Below, piece after piece: positions 5,590 to 12,572 of a stretch of DNA of 14,826 nucleotides (position 1 is the first letter of the stretch; every line of letters starts with the position of its first letter). Origin of the DNA: Chloroflexota bacterium (GTDB lineage: Bacteria; Chloroflexota; Dormibacteria; Dormibacterales; Dormibacteraceae); the NCBI GenBank assembly GCA_005880525.1, contig VBFW01000133.1, positions 1 to 14,826 of the forward strand. Direction: 5' to 3'. The position numbers were made by a program, and so were the translations under genes. Below the pieces are notes generated by a model. The model saw nothing but the letters and a program-made list of their open reading frames with translations. It was not told where the DNA came from and made no database searches.

Positions 5590-6560
5590 CCGCTCGCAGC
5601 CAGCGACAGCTCCTTGTGGTAGGTGTCGATGTACGGCTTGTAGAACTCGTCGACCTTGGTCGACACCTGCGAGATGTCGATGCCCTTGCCCGCGTTGATG
5701 TCGGTGTTGGTCTTGGTCTGAAGTGACTTGGCCGTTGCACTGTCGCCTTTGGTGACCGCGTTGAGGTAGTCGACGAGATCTTTCGCAACGGTCGCCACTG
5801 ACCGCATGTATGCGCCCAGCTCCGAAGGAAACTGAGGGTCTCCGGAAAGGCTGACGGCTTTGTCAGCGTCTGCCGGAAGCTGCGCCGCGGCAGCAAGCGC
5901 TCCTAGTGAATCGCCTCCCTGCTCCTTGGTGACGAATGTCTCGATGTCGTTGAGGAAAGTCGCGTAGGCCACCAGGAACTTTCCCTCGGCCTGCCGCTTG
6001 CCGGCGATCGTCTTTGCTGCATCCAGGGCTTTGTGTGCGTGGTCGATGCGGCTGCTGGCGCTGTCCAGGCTTCCTTTGCGGATGACCGTCAGCCACTGCT
6101 GGTCGCGCAGCTTGCCGCCGGCCGCATTCAGAGTCGCCTCGTCGCTCGCGATGCTCGTCGACTGGCTTGTCCAGCTCCGGACCCATGCGGCGGCGTCCGA
6201 CACGAAGGCCTTGGCGTCGGACCGCTGGAGGTCGAATGTCGACGGCGCGTTGTCGAACGCGCTGCGATGCGAGTTGGCGGCGTCGATGGCTCGATTGGCG
6301 GCGGTGAGCTTGTTCCCCGCAGTCACGTAGCCCGCGATCCCGTACCCGGCGCCAAGGACCAGGAGCAAGGCCACCACCGCGAGGGCGGTGAGGATCGTCC
6401 CCAGGCGCTGCGACGATCGGCGGGCCGGCGGAGGCGGCGCGGCCATCTGCTGCTCGCCGGAGTGGTAAGGCGGCGGTTCCGCTGGAGGTGGCACCTCAGC
6501 CGGCGGCGGGGGTGGGGGTGGAGGTGGTGGCGGCGGCGGGTAGTCGGGAGGCAGGTCCAT
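5586..6560 (-). CDS. Proline-rich single-pass membrane protein, unknown function
   Basis: Starting at the ATG at 6560 gives 324 aa: a cytoplasmic N-terminal tail with a run of 13 prolines and further PPP groups (residues 4-48), a basic ARRSSQR, one membrane helix at about 54-80 (LGTILTALAVVALLLVLGAG), then about 240 residues outside, rich in Ala, Ser, Asp and Lys. That part looks helical (NKLTAANRAIDAANSHRSAF; HKALDAAKTIAGKRQAEGK), with no cysteines or catalytic motif. The layout resembles type II envelope proteins of high-GC Gram-positives. An in-frame start at 6662 would overlap recG, so it is rejected. The gene is divergent from recG and converges on the FTR1-like operon. I cannot assign a function. 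Confidence 0.72.
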   Translation of the reverse strand: MDLPPDYPPPPPPPPPPPPPAEVPPPAEPPPYHSGEQQMAAPPPPARRSSQRLGTILTALAVVALLLVLGAGYGIAGYVTAGNKLTAANRAIDAANSHRSAFDNAPSTFDLQRSDAKAFVSDAAAWVRSWTSQSTSIASDEATLNAAGGKLRDQQWLTVIRKGSLDSASSRIDHAHKALDAAKTIAGKRQAEGKFLVAYATFLNDIETFVTKEQGGDSLGALAAAAQLPADADKAVSLSGDPQFPSELGAYMRSVATVAKDLVDYLNAVTKGDSATAKSLQTKTNTDINAGKGIDISQVSTKVDEFYKPYIDTYHKELSLAASG

Positions 6561-6613
6561 GTTCGGCGCGTATTCAGAGTAAAGGGCCAGGCCGTCCGGC
6601 GCACCGGCGCCTC

Positions 6614-6619
6614 TAATCT
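6614..6619 (+). promoter_or_regulatory. Candidate -10 element of recG
   Basis: TAATCT followed by 9 bases and the ATG at 6629. The same hexamer stands 8 bases before the ATG at 4661. There is no Shine-Dalgarno and no recognisable -35. It suggests a leaderless recG transcript. Confidence 0.4.
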
Positions 6620-6628
6620 GGTTGGCTG

Positions 6629-8701
6629 ATGGCCACGATCGCGGCGCGCTCGCTGAACTCACCGGTCGCGTCTCTGAGCAAGGTCAAGCCGGCGGATGCC
6701 AGGCGGCTGTCGAAGCTTGGCATCGAAACCATCAGGGACCTGCTGATGACGCTCCCGTTCGACTGGGAGATCTACGGCGCCCCCAGGCGAATCGCCGACC
6801 TTGGCGACGGCGAGTCGGCGACCGTGGTCGGGAACATCTCGTCGAGCGTGGCGCAGGTCACCTACCGCAAGCGCGTCCGGCTCACCCAGGCCACGCTGAC
6901 TGACGACCACGGGGACGTAATGCGTGTGGTGTGGTTCAACCAGCCCTACCTGGCGAACCGCCTGCCTGCAGGCGCGCGCGTGGCGGTCGCCGGTCACGTC
7001 AAATCCGGCCCTCGCGGGCTGGAGATGCGCAACCCGCACTACGAGCCGCTGCAATCAGATGGCGACGCCGGGCCGAGTCGAATCGGGGGGCTTATGGCGA
7101 AGTACCACCTCGTCGCCGGCATCACCTCGAAGCGAATGGCGGAGTTCGTGGCTGAGGCGTTGCCACTCGCTTCGGAGCTCGAAGAGGTGCTTCCGGCCGA
7201 GACGCGCCTGCGCATGGGTTTGGTCGGGGTGGTCGATGCGGTCAGGCTCGGTCATCAGCCCAGGACCGAGGCGGACTGGCAGGTGGCCAGGAAGCGAATG
7301 GCGTTCGCCGAGCTGTTCGAGCTGCAGACGGCGTTTGCGCTAATGCGGGCCAACCTTGCGCTCGAACCCGCGATCCCGATCCCCTACAGACAGGAGGTGA
7401 TCGACGCCTTCAAAGCCGGCCTCGGATTCGAGCTGACAAACGCCCAGCGCCGCTCGACGTGGGAGGCGTTCCAGGACATGCAGCGCCCATCGCCGATGAA
7501 CCGGTTGCTCAATGGCGATGTGGGCTCGGGCAAGACGGCTGTCGCGGCCGCATGCGTGGCGATGGCTCACGCGGCCGGCCTGCAGTCGGTGGTGATGGCG
7601 CCGACCGAGATCCTGGCCCGCCAGCACCTCGGCAAGTTTCGCTCTTACCTGGAGGCGAGCTTTCCAGGGCTGACGGTCGAGCTATTGGTCAGCAGCCAGA
7701 GCGCGCCGGAGCGGCGGCGCGTGCGCATGGCCGCGGCGTCAGGCCACTGCGCGCTGGTGGTCGGCACCCACGCGCTCATCGAGGAGGACGTCGAGTTTGC
7801 TCAGCTCGGCCTAGCTGTGGTGGACGAGCAGCACCGGTTCGGGACCCGCCAGCGCGAGCAGCTGCGCGCCAAGGGCAGCGGCCGGCCGCACTTCCTGGCC
7901 ATGACCGCTACTCCCATCCCCCGGACGCTGGCCCTGGCTCTTTATGGCGAGATGGCGGTGTCGGTCATCGATGAGCTTCCGCCGGGGCGCACACCCGTGA
8001 TGACAGAGGTCATCTCCAAGCACGATCGCAGCCGCGCTTACGACCTGGTCCGGGAGCAGGTCCGCCTCGGCCGTCAGGCGTTCGTCATCTGTCCTCTCAT
8101 CGAAGAGTCCGAGGTCCTCGCCGTGCGTTCGGCGACAGCCGAGCTGGAGCGACTGCGCAAGGATGTTTTTCAGGACCTGCGCCTCGACCTGGTCCACGGA
8201 CGCATGCGCGACAAGGACGCCGTGATGCAGCGCTTCATGGCGCGCGACAGCGACGTCCTGGTTGCGACCGCTGTGGTCGAGGTCGGGGTCGACGTGCCGA
8301 ACGCGACGGTGATGATGATCGAGGGCGCTGAACGCTTCGGGCTCGCGCAGCTGCACCAGTTCCGCGGGCGCGTGGGCCGCGGATCCGACCGCAGCTACTG
8401 CCTGCTGCTGACCGACGACGAGTCCATGTTCGTCCTGGACCGCCTCGAGCTCGTCGCGCGCACGCCCGATGGCTTCAGGCTCGCCACCGAGGACATGAAT
8501 CGCCGCGGCGTCGGCGAGCTGATGGGAGCTCGCCAGCACGGCATGTCGGACGCGGCGATGCAAGCTCTGCGCGAGCCGGAGCTTCTCAACGAGGCGCGTC
8601 AGGAGGCGGAGGCGGTGCTCGCATCGGATCGCGAGCTGTCGGGGCATCCGGCGCTGGCGCAGGCGGTGGTCCGCCGGCTCGAGCTGACCTCGATCAGCTA
8701 G
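6629..8701 (+). CDS. recG: ATP-dependent DNA helicase RecG
   Basis: Superfamily 2 helicase that remodels stalled replication forks and branch-migrates Holliday junctions in the cytoplasm. At 690 aa it has the usual length. The N-terminal wedge/OB domain (about 1-200) includes VKPADARRLSKLGIETIRDLL and the QATLTDDHGDVMRVVWFNQPYL strand region. The helicase motifs are complete: Walker A GDVGSGKT at 296-303 (K302), Walker B DEQH at 399-402, motif III TATPIPRT from 426, and motif VI HQFRGRVGRG from 576. The C-terminal RecG wedge-contact region (LNRRGVGELMG-like, here MNRRGVGELMGARQHG) is present. The gene stands alone, with the LigB-like gene converging on its end by 8 bases. Confidence 0.97.
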   Translation: MATIAARSLNSPVASLSKVKPADARRLSKLGIETIRDLLMTLPFDWEIYGAPRRIADLGDGESATVVGNISSSVAQVTYRKRVRLTQATLTDDHGDVMRVVWFNQPYLANRLPAGARVAVAGHVKSGPRGLEMRNPHYEPLQSDGDAGPSRIGGLMAKYHLVAGITSKRMAEFVAEALPLASELEEVLPAETRLRMGLVGVVDAVRLGHQPRTEADWQVARKRMAFAELFELQTAFALMRANLALEPAIPIPYRQEVIDAFKAGLGFELTNAQRRSTWEAFQDMQRPSPMNRLLNGDVGSGKTAVAAACVAMAHAAGLQSVVMAPTEILARQHLGKFRSYLEASFPGLTVELLVSSQSAPERRRVRMAAASGHCALVVGTHALIEEDVEFAQLGLAVVDEQHRFGTRQREQLRAKGSGRPHFLAMTATPIPRTLALALYGEMAVSVIDELPPGRTPVMTEVISKHDRSRAYDLVREQVRLGRQAFVICPLIEESEVLAVRSATAELERLRKDVFQDLRLDLVHGRMRDKDAVMQRFMARDSDVLVATAVVEVGVDVPNATVMMIEGAERFGLAQLHQFRGRVGRGSDRSYCLLLTDDESMFVLDRLELVARTPDGFRLATEDMNRRGVGELMGARQHGMSDAAMQALREPELLNEARQEAEAVLASDRELSGHPALAQAVVRRLELTSIS

Positions 8702-9542
8702 CCGCCGGCTTCTTGGCGCGCCGCGTGTACGCGGCCGTGAGCATGCCGAAGTACGTGGGCGCCTCGTAGCTGAGGAGGCGGCCGCGCCAGCCGTCGCCGC
8801 CCGTCGCGCCGGCAAGGATCAGCATCTGCCACCAGCTGTCAGCCTTCGCGCGCTCGACGAGCTCGGGCTCGACCTCGACCAGCCGCTGCAGGTCGTCGCC
8901 TCGGACGATGTCGCACACGAGCTCGTCATACACCCGAGCCTTCTCGTCGAAGCCATACGGGCCGTCCGCACTGTGCGCATGCCCATGGTCCGCGCTGGCG
9001 ATGAACGCCACCCTTCGTCCCGAGGCCTCGGCGGCGCGGGCGATCGCGCGGCCGGCTTCGACGTGCGCGGTCGCGGGCAGGTCCCTCGCCGGCGTCACGA
9101 CGACCACCGGCACTGGAGGGTCGCTGCGGCCGCCCATGAACCACAACGGGATGAGCACGCCCCAGTCCATCGGCGCAACGGCAGACGACGGGTCATTGCC
9201 GCCGAAGCTGATGCCCACTGACGGAATCTCGGCCTCCACGTAGGAGGCGAGGACCCGCCAGGCGAGGTCCGCGTCGGTTGGACAGTCGAGGGCCACGGAT
9301 CTCGGAGCGCCGTCGAGCTGGCCGGCCACCCGGCTCGACACGACGACGCCGAGCGCGCCAGAGACATGGACGTTGTGCGGCGTGGCGATCACCACCGCCT
9401 CCGGTTTGGCCGTGGCGAACATCCGGCCCAGGCTCTGCATGCCCTTGCGGGTGGCGATCGCGAGCTTCTCCTCGCCTGGCCCGCATGCCTCCTCGATGGT
9501 CATCCCGCCGTGGGGCGCGATGGCCGCGAACACGAGGCTCAC
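8694..9542 (-). CDS. LigB/MEMO-like class III extradiol dioxygenase family protein
   Basis: 282 aa. The fold family is indicated by the N-terminal AAIAPHGG (H11), the VVIATPHNVHVSG block (H56, H59), a central ISFGGND, WGVLIPLWFM, and the FIASADHGHAHSADGPYG block, which together form the metal site of LigB-type dioxygenases and MEMO1 proteins. It could be a ring-cleaving dioxygenase subunit or the AmmeMemoRadiSam B type; the sequence alone does not decide, and no AMMECR1 or radical-SAM neighbour is in the window. It starts at GTG 9542 and is divergent from selD with a 50-base gap. No signal peptide is visible. Confidence 0.75.
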   Translation of the reverse strand: MSLVFAAIAPHGGMTIEEACGPGEEKLAIATRKGMQSLGRMFATAKPEAVVIATPHNVHVSGALGVVVSSRVAGQLDGAPRSVALDCPTDADLAWRVLASYVEAEIPSVGISFGGNDPSSAVAPMDWGVLIPLWFMGGRSDPPVPVVVVTPARDLPATAHVEAGRAIARAAEASGRRVAFIASADHGHAHSADGPYGFDEKARVYDELVCDIVRGDDLQRLVEVEPELVERAKADSWWQMLILAGATGGDGWRGRLLSYEAPTYFGMLTAAYTRRAKKPAAS

Positions 9543-9579
9543 GGGCTCATTGTCCCCTCTCCCGCCTGGCGCGAAGGGC

Positions 9580-9585
9580 TAGGGT
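9580..9585 (+). promoter_or_regulatory. Candidate -10 element of selD
   Basis: TAGGGT stands 7 bases before the GTG at 9593, the spacing of a leaderless start. It supports 9593 over the in-frame GTGs at 9584 and 9602. The same bases also contain AGGG and GAGGA, which could serve as Shine-Dalgarno sequences instead. Confidence 0.3.
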
Positions 9586-9592
9586 GAGGACC

Positions 9593-10609
9593 GTGAACGA
9601 AGTGTCACCTCTGCGGTTGACGGAGTACAGCCACGGGGCCGGTTGAGCCTGCAAGCTCAGCCCGGTGGAGCTAGGGCAGGTAATCGGGGCTCTGCCCCGA
9701 ATCGTCGACCCCAACGTACTGACCGCTGCCGCGTCGCGCGATGACGCTGCGGTATATCGCATCGCGCCCGATCGCGCGCTCGTGGCGACGGTCGACTTCT
9801 TCACGCCCATCGTCGACGACCCCACGGCGTTCGGCGCGATCGCAGCGGCAAACAGCGTCAGCGATGTGTATGCCGTCGGCGCGAAGCCGATGTTCGCGCT
9901 CGGCATCACCGCGTTCCCGCGCGAGAAGCTCGACACGGGCTTGCTGGAGAAGATCGTTGCGGGCGGCGCCAACAAGCTCGCGGAGGCCGGCGTGCCGGTG
10001 GTGGGCGGCCACTCTGTCGACGACCCGGAGCCGAAGTTCGGCTACGCGGTGATCGGTGAGGTCCATCCCGATCGTGTTGTCACACATAGCGGCGCCCAGG
10101 CCGGTGACGTGCTGTTTCTCACGAAGCCGCTCGGCTCGGGCCTCGTGGCGACCGCGATCAAGCGCGGCCTGTGTCCGCCCGATCTGGAGAGCGAAGCCAT
10201 CCGCGTCATGACCACCCTCAACCGGGAGGCTTCGCAGGCGATGCTCGCAGCCGGCGTGCATGCCGCGACCGACGTCACGGGCTACGGCTTGATCGGGCAC
10301 CTCGCGAACATCGAGGGCGGCGCCGATCTCGATTGGGGCCGCGTGCCGTTCATGGATGGCGTGCGCGAGCTCGCCGAACGTGACCTGTTCCCCGGCGGAA
10401 GCCGGCGCAACCACGAGGCCTATCGCGACCTGGTCGAGTGGGGCGGCCTCCCTGAGCTCGAGCAGATGATGCTGTGCGACTCACAGACGAGTGGCGGTCT
10501 GCTCGTCGCGATCCCGCCGGAGAACGCGTCGATGTTCGAGTCGACGCTGAAAGGCGCGTCGCGCATCGGCACCATCAACGGCACCGGCACGATCCGCATC
10601 AGCCATTGA
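9593..10609 (+). CDS. selD: Selenide, water dikinase SelD, a selenoprotein (TGA = Sec at codon 18)
   Basis: Makes selenophosphate from selenide and ATP, the selenium donor for Sec-tRNA and selenouridine. Read with TGA 9644-9646 as selenocysteine, the N-terminus is RLTEYSHGAG-U-ACKLSPVELG, the exact SelD active-site pattern: U18 at the position of E. coli Cys17 and K21 as its essential Lys20. Downstream follow DDAAVYRIA, VDFFTPIVDDP, AAANSVSDVYAVGA, VPVVGGHSVDDPEPKFG, ATDVTGYGLIGHL and DSQTSGGLL, all typical. 338 aa in total. A call from the GTG at 9665 loses the catalytic residue. The start at GTG 9593 is the best of three nearby GTGs. rsmD follows 5 bases after the stop. The cell should also encode SelA, SelB and tRNA-Sec, which are not in the window. 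Confidence 0.93.
9644..9680 (+). promoter_or_regulatory. SECIS-like element for Sec insertion in selD
   Basis: Directly after the TGA, CCTGC (9648-9652) can pair with GCAGG (9676-9680). Above it, AGCTC (9654-9658) pairs with GAGCT (9668-9672), closing a 9-base loop AGCCCGGTG (9659-9667) that contains GGT. The position within 40 bases of the TGA and the G-U-containing apical loop agree with bacterial SECIS elements read by SelB. A competing TGAGC/GCTCA stem is also possible. Confidence 0.7.
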
Positions 10610-10614
10610 GCCCG

Positions 10615-11145
10615 ATGCGCGTCACCGGCGGCGAGTCAAAGGGCCGCCGGCTCAAGGCCCCACGCAACATCCGGCCGACCCAGGGCATCGTCAAGGAGGC
10701 CATCTTCAACATCGTGGCGCCATACATCGAGGGCGCGACCGTCATCGATCTCTTCGCCGGCTCAGGCGCCATCGGCATCGAAGCTCTGTCGCGCGGCGCC
10801 GCTCACGTGACATTCGTCGACCGCGAGGAGCGTGGTCTTGCTATCCTGCGCCAGAACTTGGACGCCCTCGGACTCAAGGAGCGCGCGCGCATCGTTCGCG
10901 CCGACGTTGCCCGCTGGATCGAGGCGTCACGTGACGAGTTGCAGGCCGCGGACCTCATCATCCTGGACCCGCCGTATGGCGACGCCGTGTTCGATCGCAC
11001 GCTGCAGGCCATAGACCGATCCACGTCCAGGGCGACGGTGGTGGCGGAGTATTCGCGAAGGCAGCAGCTGCCGGCCATGGGCCGGCTCCAGGTGGGTCGC
11101 GAGCGCCGCTACGGCGACACGATGCTGGCGGTCTTGCGCCCGTGA
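10615..11145 (+). CDS. rsmD: 16S rRNA (guanine(966)-N(2))-methyltransferase RsmD
   Basis: SAM-dependent methyltransferase that modifies G966 of 16S rRNA. At 176 aa it is close to the family length. It begins MRVTGGESKGRRLKAP (the RxxGGxxxGRxL signature), followed by RPTQGIVKEAIFNI. The SAM-binding motif I is VIDLFAGSGAIGIEAL with D45, motif II is FVDRE, and the catalytic LDPPYG has D118. The ATG at 10615 lies 5 bases after the selD stop; longer readings of the frame are out of phase with the conserved start. The gene end overlaps coaD by four bases (GTGA), the classic rsmD-coaD pair. Confidence 0.94.
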   Translation: MRVTGGESKGRRLKAPRNIRPTQGIVKEAIFNIVAPYIEGATVIDLFAGSGAIGIEALSRGAAHVTFVDREERGLAILRQNLDALGLKERARIVRADVARWIEASRDELQAADLIILDPPYGDAVFDRTLQAIDRSTSRATVVAEYSRRQQLPAMGRLQVGRERRYGDTMLAVLRP

Positions 11146-11627
11146 GCGAGAAGGTCGCGGTCTACCCGGGCAGCTTCGACCCTTTCACTAACGGCCACCT
11201 CGACGTCGTCGACCGCGCGCTCAGCATCTTCGACCGTGTTGTCGTCGCGGTCGCTGCCAACCCCGAAAAGCGGCAGCCTCTGTTCACTGTCGAGGAGCGG
11301 ATCAAGCTGATCGAGGAATCGCTGAAAAGCCGGCACGGAGTCGAGGTCACGAGCTTCAAGGGCCTGACGGTTGAGTTCGCCCGCTCGCGCGGGGCGACGA
11401 CGCTGATCAAGGGCTTGCGCGCGTATTCGGACTTCGACGCAGAGCTTCAGCAAGCGCTGATGAATCGAAAGCTCGCACCTGACATCCACACGGTGTTTCT
11501 GATGTCGGGCTTCGCCCACATATTCGTCTCGTCAAGTATCTTGAAGGACATCGCGAGCTACGGCGGGAAGGTCGACGACCTGGTGCCGCCGCCGATAGCG
11601 AGGGCGTTGAAGGAGAAGTACAGATAA
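11142..11627 (+). CDS. coaD: Pantetheine-phosphate adenylyltransferase CoaD
   Basis: Transfers AMP from ATP to 4'-phosphopantetheine, the fourth step of CoA synthesis. 161 aa, standard length. The nucleotidyltransferase motif is YPGSFDPFTNGHLDVV, with the TxGH-type signature. Further typical blocks are LIKGLRAYSDFDAELQQALMNRKL and the ISSTxVR-equivalent VSSSILKDIA. It starts at a GTG overlapping the rsmD stop (GTGA). It supplies CoA for the acyl carrier protein and fatty-acid genes further along the same strand. Confidence 0.96.
   Translation: MSEKVAVYPGSFDPFTNGHLDVVDRALSIFDRVVVAVAANPEKRQPLFTVEERIKLIEESLKSRHGVEVTSFKGLTVEFARSRGATTLIKGLRAYSDFDAELQQALMNRKLAPDIHTVFLMSGFAHIFVSSSILKDIASYGGKVDDLVPPPIARALKEKYR
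11610..11626 (+). promoter_or_regulatory. Shine-Dalgarno deciding an ATA start
   Basis: AAGGAG (11610-11615), 8 bases, then ATA (11624-11626) overlapping the coaD stop TAA (11625-11627). This is a standard ATGA-type coupling site with ATA in place of ATG. Confidence 0.65.
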
Positions 11628-12109
11628 AGGTCGACGAGCTGCTGGACCGCTTCGAGTACCTCATCCAGAACGCTCGCCACGTTCCCCTCTCGACGCAGGT
11701 GATGGTCAACGAGGACGAGATGATGGAGCTGATCGATCAGATCCGCTTCAACCTCCCCGACGAGATCAAGCAGGCGAACTGGACGGTTGCGGAACAGCAG
11801 CGCATTGTCACGGAGGCTCACTCCGAGGCGGCCCGCATCATGTCGCGCGCGAACGAGCGCGCCGAGGAGACGGTCTCCGAGCACGAGATCCTCCGTCGCT
11901 CCGAGCGACATGCGGCGCAGGTCGTGCGCGACGCGCAGGGGAAGTCCGACCAGATCATTCGCGAGGCCGAGGCGTACGCGCTCGAGCAGCTCAAGCAGCT
12001 CGAAGCGCATCTTGGGCGAACCCTCGCGACCGTGCGGCGCGGGGTGGAGGCTCTGCAGTCCAGCACCGCCCCCGCTGAGGAGACCGCGGACCAGACGACC
12101 GGATCTTGA
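11624..12109 (+). CDS. DivIVA-like coiled-coil protein, apparent ATA start
   Basis: 161 aa from an ATA at 11624. It resembles the actinobacterial coiled-coil protein that follows coaD (Rv2927c type, annotated as DivIVA/cell-division initiation-like). Conserved are KVDELLDRFEYLIQNARHVP at the N-terminus, VNEDEMMELIDQIRFNLPDEI, then a long charged coiled coil (about 50-150) with repeats such as EAARIMSRANERAEETVSEHE. The conventional starts (GTG 11699, ATG 11702) would remove the 25 conserved N-terminal residues. ATA at 11624 shares bases with the coaD TAA stop (ATAA) and follows a perfect AAGGAG (11610-11615) at 8 bases. A scaffolding role in division or polar growth is inference. Confidence 0.75.
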   Translation: MKVDELLDRFEYLIQNARHVPLSTQVMVNEDEMMELIDQIRFNLPDEIKQANWTVAEQQRIVTEAHSEAARIMSRANERAEETVSEHEILRRSERHAAQVVRDAQGKSDQIIREAEAYALEQLKQLEAHLGRTLATVRRGVEALQSSTAPAEETADQTTGS

Positions 12110-12315
12110 GGGTCGGTCGCCGGGACCGCGGCGAGAGATTCGGCGATCCAGGTGGCCCAGATGTGGGCGAAGCTCCGAGCAGCGGAGCGAGCGCATTGGA
12201 GAACTGCGTGAGCGAGCAGCGCAGGAGCTGAGCCCGCAGATGGGTCGCATGGGCGCCGAAGATCCGCCGCCGGCCCGGCGGCCGAGCCTCGCGTCTCCGG
12301 TAGAATTCGGCGGCC
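12110..12315 (+). other. Intergenic region upstream of rpmF, two hairpins
   Basis: No gene seen. In many bacteria a DUF177 (YceD) gene precedes rpmF; it is absent here. Hairpins: GCTCCG-AGCAG-CGGAGC (12172-12188), possibly ending the upstream transcript, and GCCGCCG-GCC-CGGCGGC (12266-12282) just upstream of the rpmF -10. Neither is followed by a T-run. A 16-codon reading frame at 12161 has no supporting feature. Confidence 0.5.
12301..12306 (+). promoter_or_regulatory. Candidate -10 element of rpmF
   Basis: TAGAAT, 9 bases before the ATG at 12316, without a Shine-Dalgarno sequence. This is the same geometry as before recG and the gene at 4661, consistent with a leaderless mRNA. No good -35 is seen. 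Confidence 0.45.
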
Positions 12316-12492
12316 ATGGCTCTACCGAAGGTCAAGCTATCCAAGTCGAAGAAGGGCCGCCGGCGCTCTCACCTTGCGCTGGCCCTCGTGCAGATCCAGC
12401 CGTGTCCGAACTGCAAAAAGCCGAAGCGGCCGCACGCCATCTGCCCCAACTGCGGCCACTACGCAGGCCGCGAGGTTATAAAGACCGAATAG
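12316..12492 (+). CDS. rpmF: 50S ribosomal protein L32 (bL32)
   Basis: 58-aa large-subunit ribosomal protein of the zinc-binding type. MALPKVKLSKSKKGRRRSH is the basic N-terminus typical of bL32. The four zinc cysteines are in CPNCKKPKRPHAICPNC, followed by GHYAGREVIKTE. It precedes fatty-acid genes, as in many bacteria (rpmF-fab cluster), although plsX and fabH are missing between rpmF and fabD. The intact zinc ribbon contrasts with the damaged one in L28 in the same window. Confidence 0.97.
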   Translation: MALPKVKLSKSKKGRRRSHLALALVQIQPCPNCKKPKRPHAICPNCGHYAGREVIKTE

Positions 12493-12505
12493 CTGCGCGT
12501 GCTAT

Positions 12506-12534
12506 TTGACCTCCCCGCTAGCGGGGAGGATCAA
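12506..12534. terminator. Strong hairpin between rpmF and fabD
   Basis: A perfect 20-base palindrome (12510-12529, CCTCCCCGCTAGCGGGGAGG) extended by TTGA (12506-12509) pairing with TCAA (12531-12534) around one bulged A. No T-run follows; G-rich AGGTGGGGGTG comes next. It may terminate or attenuate rpmF transcription, act as an operator for the fatty-acid genes, or be a copy of a dispersed intergenic repeat. Confidence 0.5.
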
Positions 12535-12572
12535 GGTGGGGGTGTTCAACGTAGATAAAGCAACAAAAGCAG

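Noticed and set aside
7811..8815. Antisense frame of 334 aa over recG
   Set aside because: Lies opposite the conserved RecG helicase motifs; its composition is that of a shadow frame.
9665..9667. GTG 9665 as the start of selD
   Set aside because: It begins after the catalytic residue; the conserved SelD N-terminus lies upstream through the TGA.
12161..12211. A 16-codon reading frame upstream of rpmF
   Set aside because: No ribosome-binding site or recognisable content; likely chance.
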